From DALYLB01 sp046154695 (GTDB taxonomy: Bacteria > Acidobacteriota > Blastocatellia > RBC074), in contig JBJXFI010000461.1 of NCBI GenBank assembly GCA_046154695.1, positions 1 to 7,335 of the forward strand: 7,335 nucleotides of DNA. Direction: 5' to 3'. Under the pieces are notes generated by a model. The model had not been told where the DNA came from, did not search any database, and was given only the letters and a program-made list of their open reading frames with translations. The position numbers and the translations under genes are program-made. This document shows positions 4,439-7,335 of the stretch, piece after piece; positions within the stretch are counted from its first letter, which is position 1; the number at the start of each line of letters is the position of its first letter.

Positions 4439-4460
4439 GCGCAAAGGACGTGATCACACA

Positions 4461-7335
<2,875 letters not shown>

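Larger units (their letters stand above)
3949..4460 (+). other. 512-base gene-free rplL-rpoB spacer rich in inverted repeats
   Basis: No convincing gene lies here. Short ORFs exist on both strands but lack homology and ribosome binding sites. The spacer holds, in order: a hairpin at 3967-3993, an AT-rich stretch at about 4009-4069 with 5-T and TATAT runs, two abutting nested folds (4084-4184 and 4186-4247), an AT-richer stretch, an 18-bp perfect hairpin (4322-4368), and an 8-bp hairpin (4417-4438) beside the rpoB ribosome binding site. A weak long-range pair, CCGATAC (4017-4023) with GTATCGG (4280-4286), would enclose both folds. In E. coli the same spacer carries an attenuator and an RNase III site that lower rpoBC expression relative to rplJL. 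A similar role here is inference. No convincing promoter was found. Confidence 0.7.

Overview
This window is the classic bacterial translation/transcription gene cluster, read entirely on the plus strand: the 3' end of tuf (EF-Tu), rpmG (L33), tRNA-Trp(CCA), secE, nusG, rplK (L11), rplA (L1), rplJ (L10), rplL (L7/L12) and the first two thirds of rpoB (RNA polymerase beta). The DNA is GC-rich with GC-rich third positions. The gene order is found in many bacterial phyla. The best lineage clue is RpoB, which carries a Cys-rich double zinc-ribbon-like insertion near its N-terminus. From memory, similar segments occur in RpoB of Acidobacteriota. I therefore favour Acidobacteriota or a close relative, but this is a recollection and not a search result.

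Layout. 1-131 is the EF-Tu C-terminus. 129-190 holds five exact copies of a 7-base repeat that starts on the tuf stop codon and folds with a downstream inverted copy. 210-359 is rpmG, followed after only 4 bases by tRNA-Trp (364-439). secE (499-789) and nusG (859-1422) come next, then rplK (1482-1904), a 121-base spacer with a GNRA-capped fold, rplA (2026-2718), rplJ (2801-3325), a 248-base spacer with hairpins, and rplL (3574-3948). A gene-free spacer of 512 bases (3949-4460) contains an unusual density of nested inverted repeats. rpoB starts at 4461 and runs off the end.

The genes jointly supply ribosome stalk and L1-stalk proteins, the elongation factor, the NusG elongation/coupling factor, the SecE translocon subunit and the RNA polymerase beta subunit. 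No strong sigma70 promoter was recognised. Differential expression inside the cluster is more likely set by the structured spacers before rplA, rplL and rpoB, and by unequal ribosome binding sites (very strong for rplL, not visible for rpmG and rplK).

No new enzyme system, mobile element or CRISPR array is present. The points worth a second look are the RpoB zinc-ribbon insertion, the multi-domain RNA fold plus 18-bp perfect hairpin between rplL and rpoB, the 7-base tandem repeat hairpin after tuf, and a threonine at the thiostrepton-contact proline of L11.
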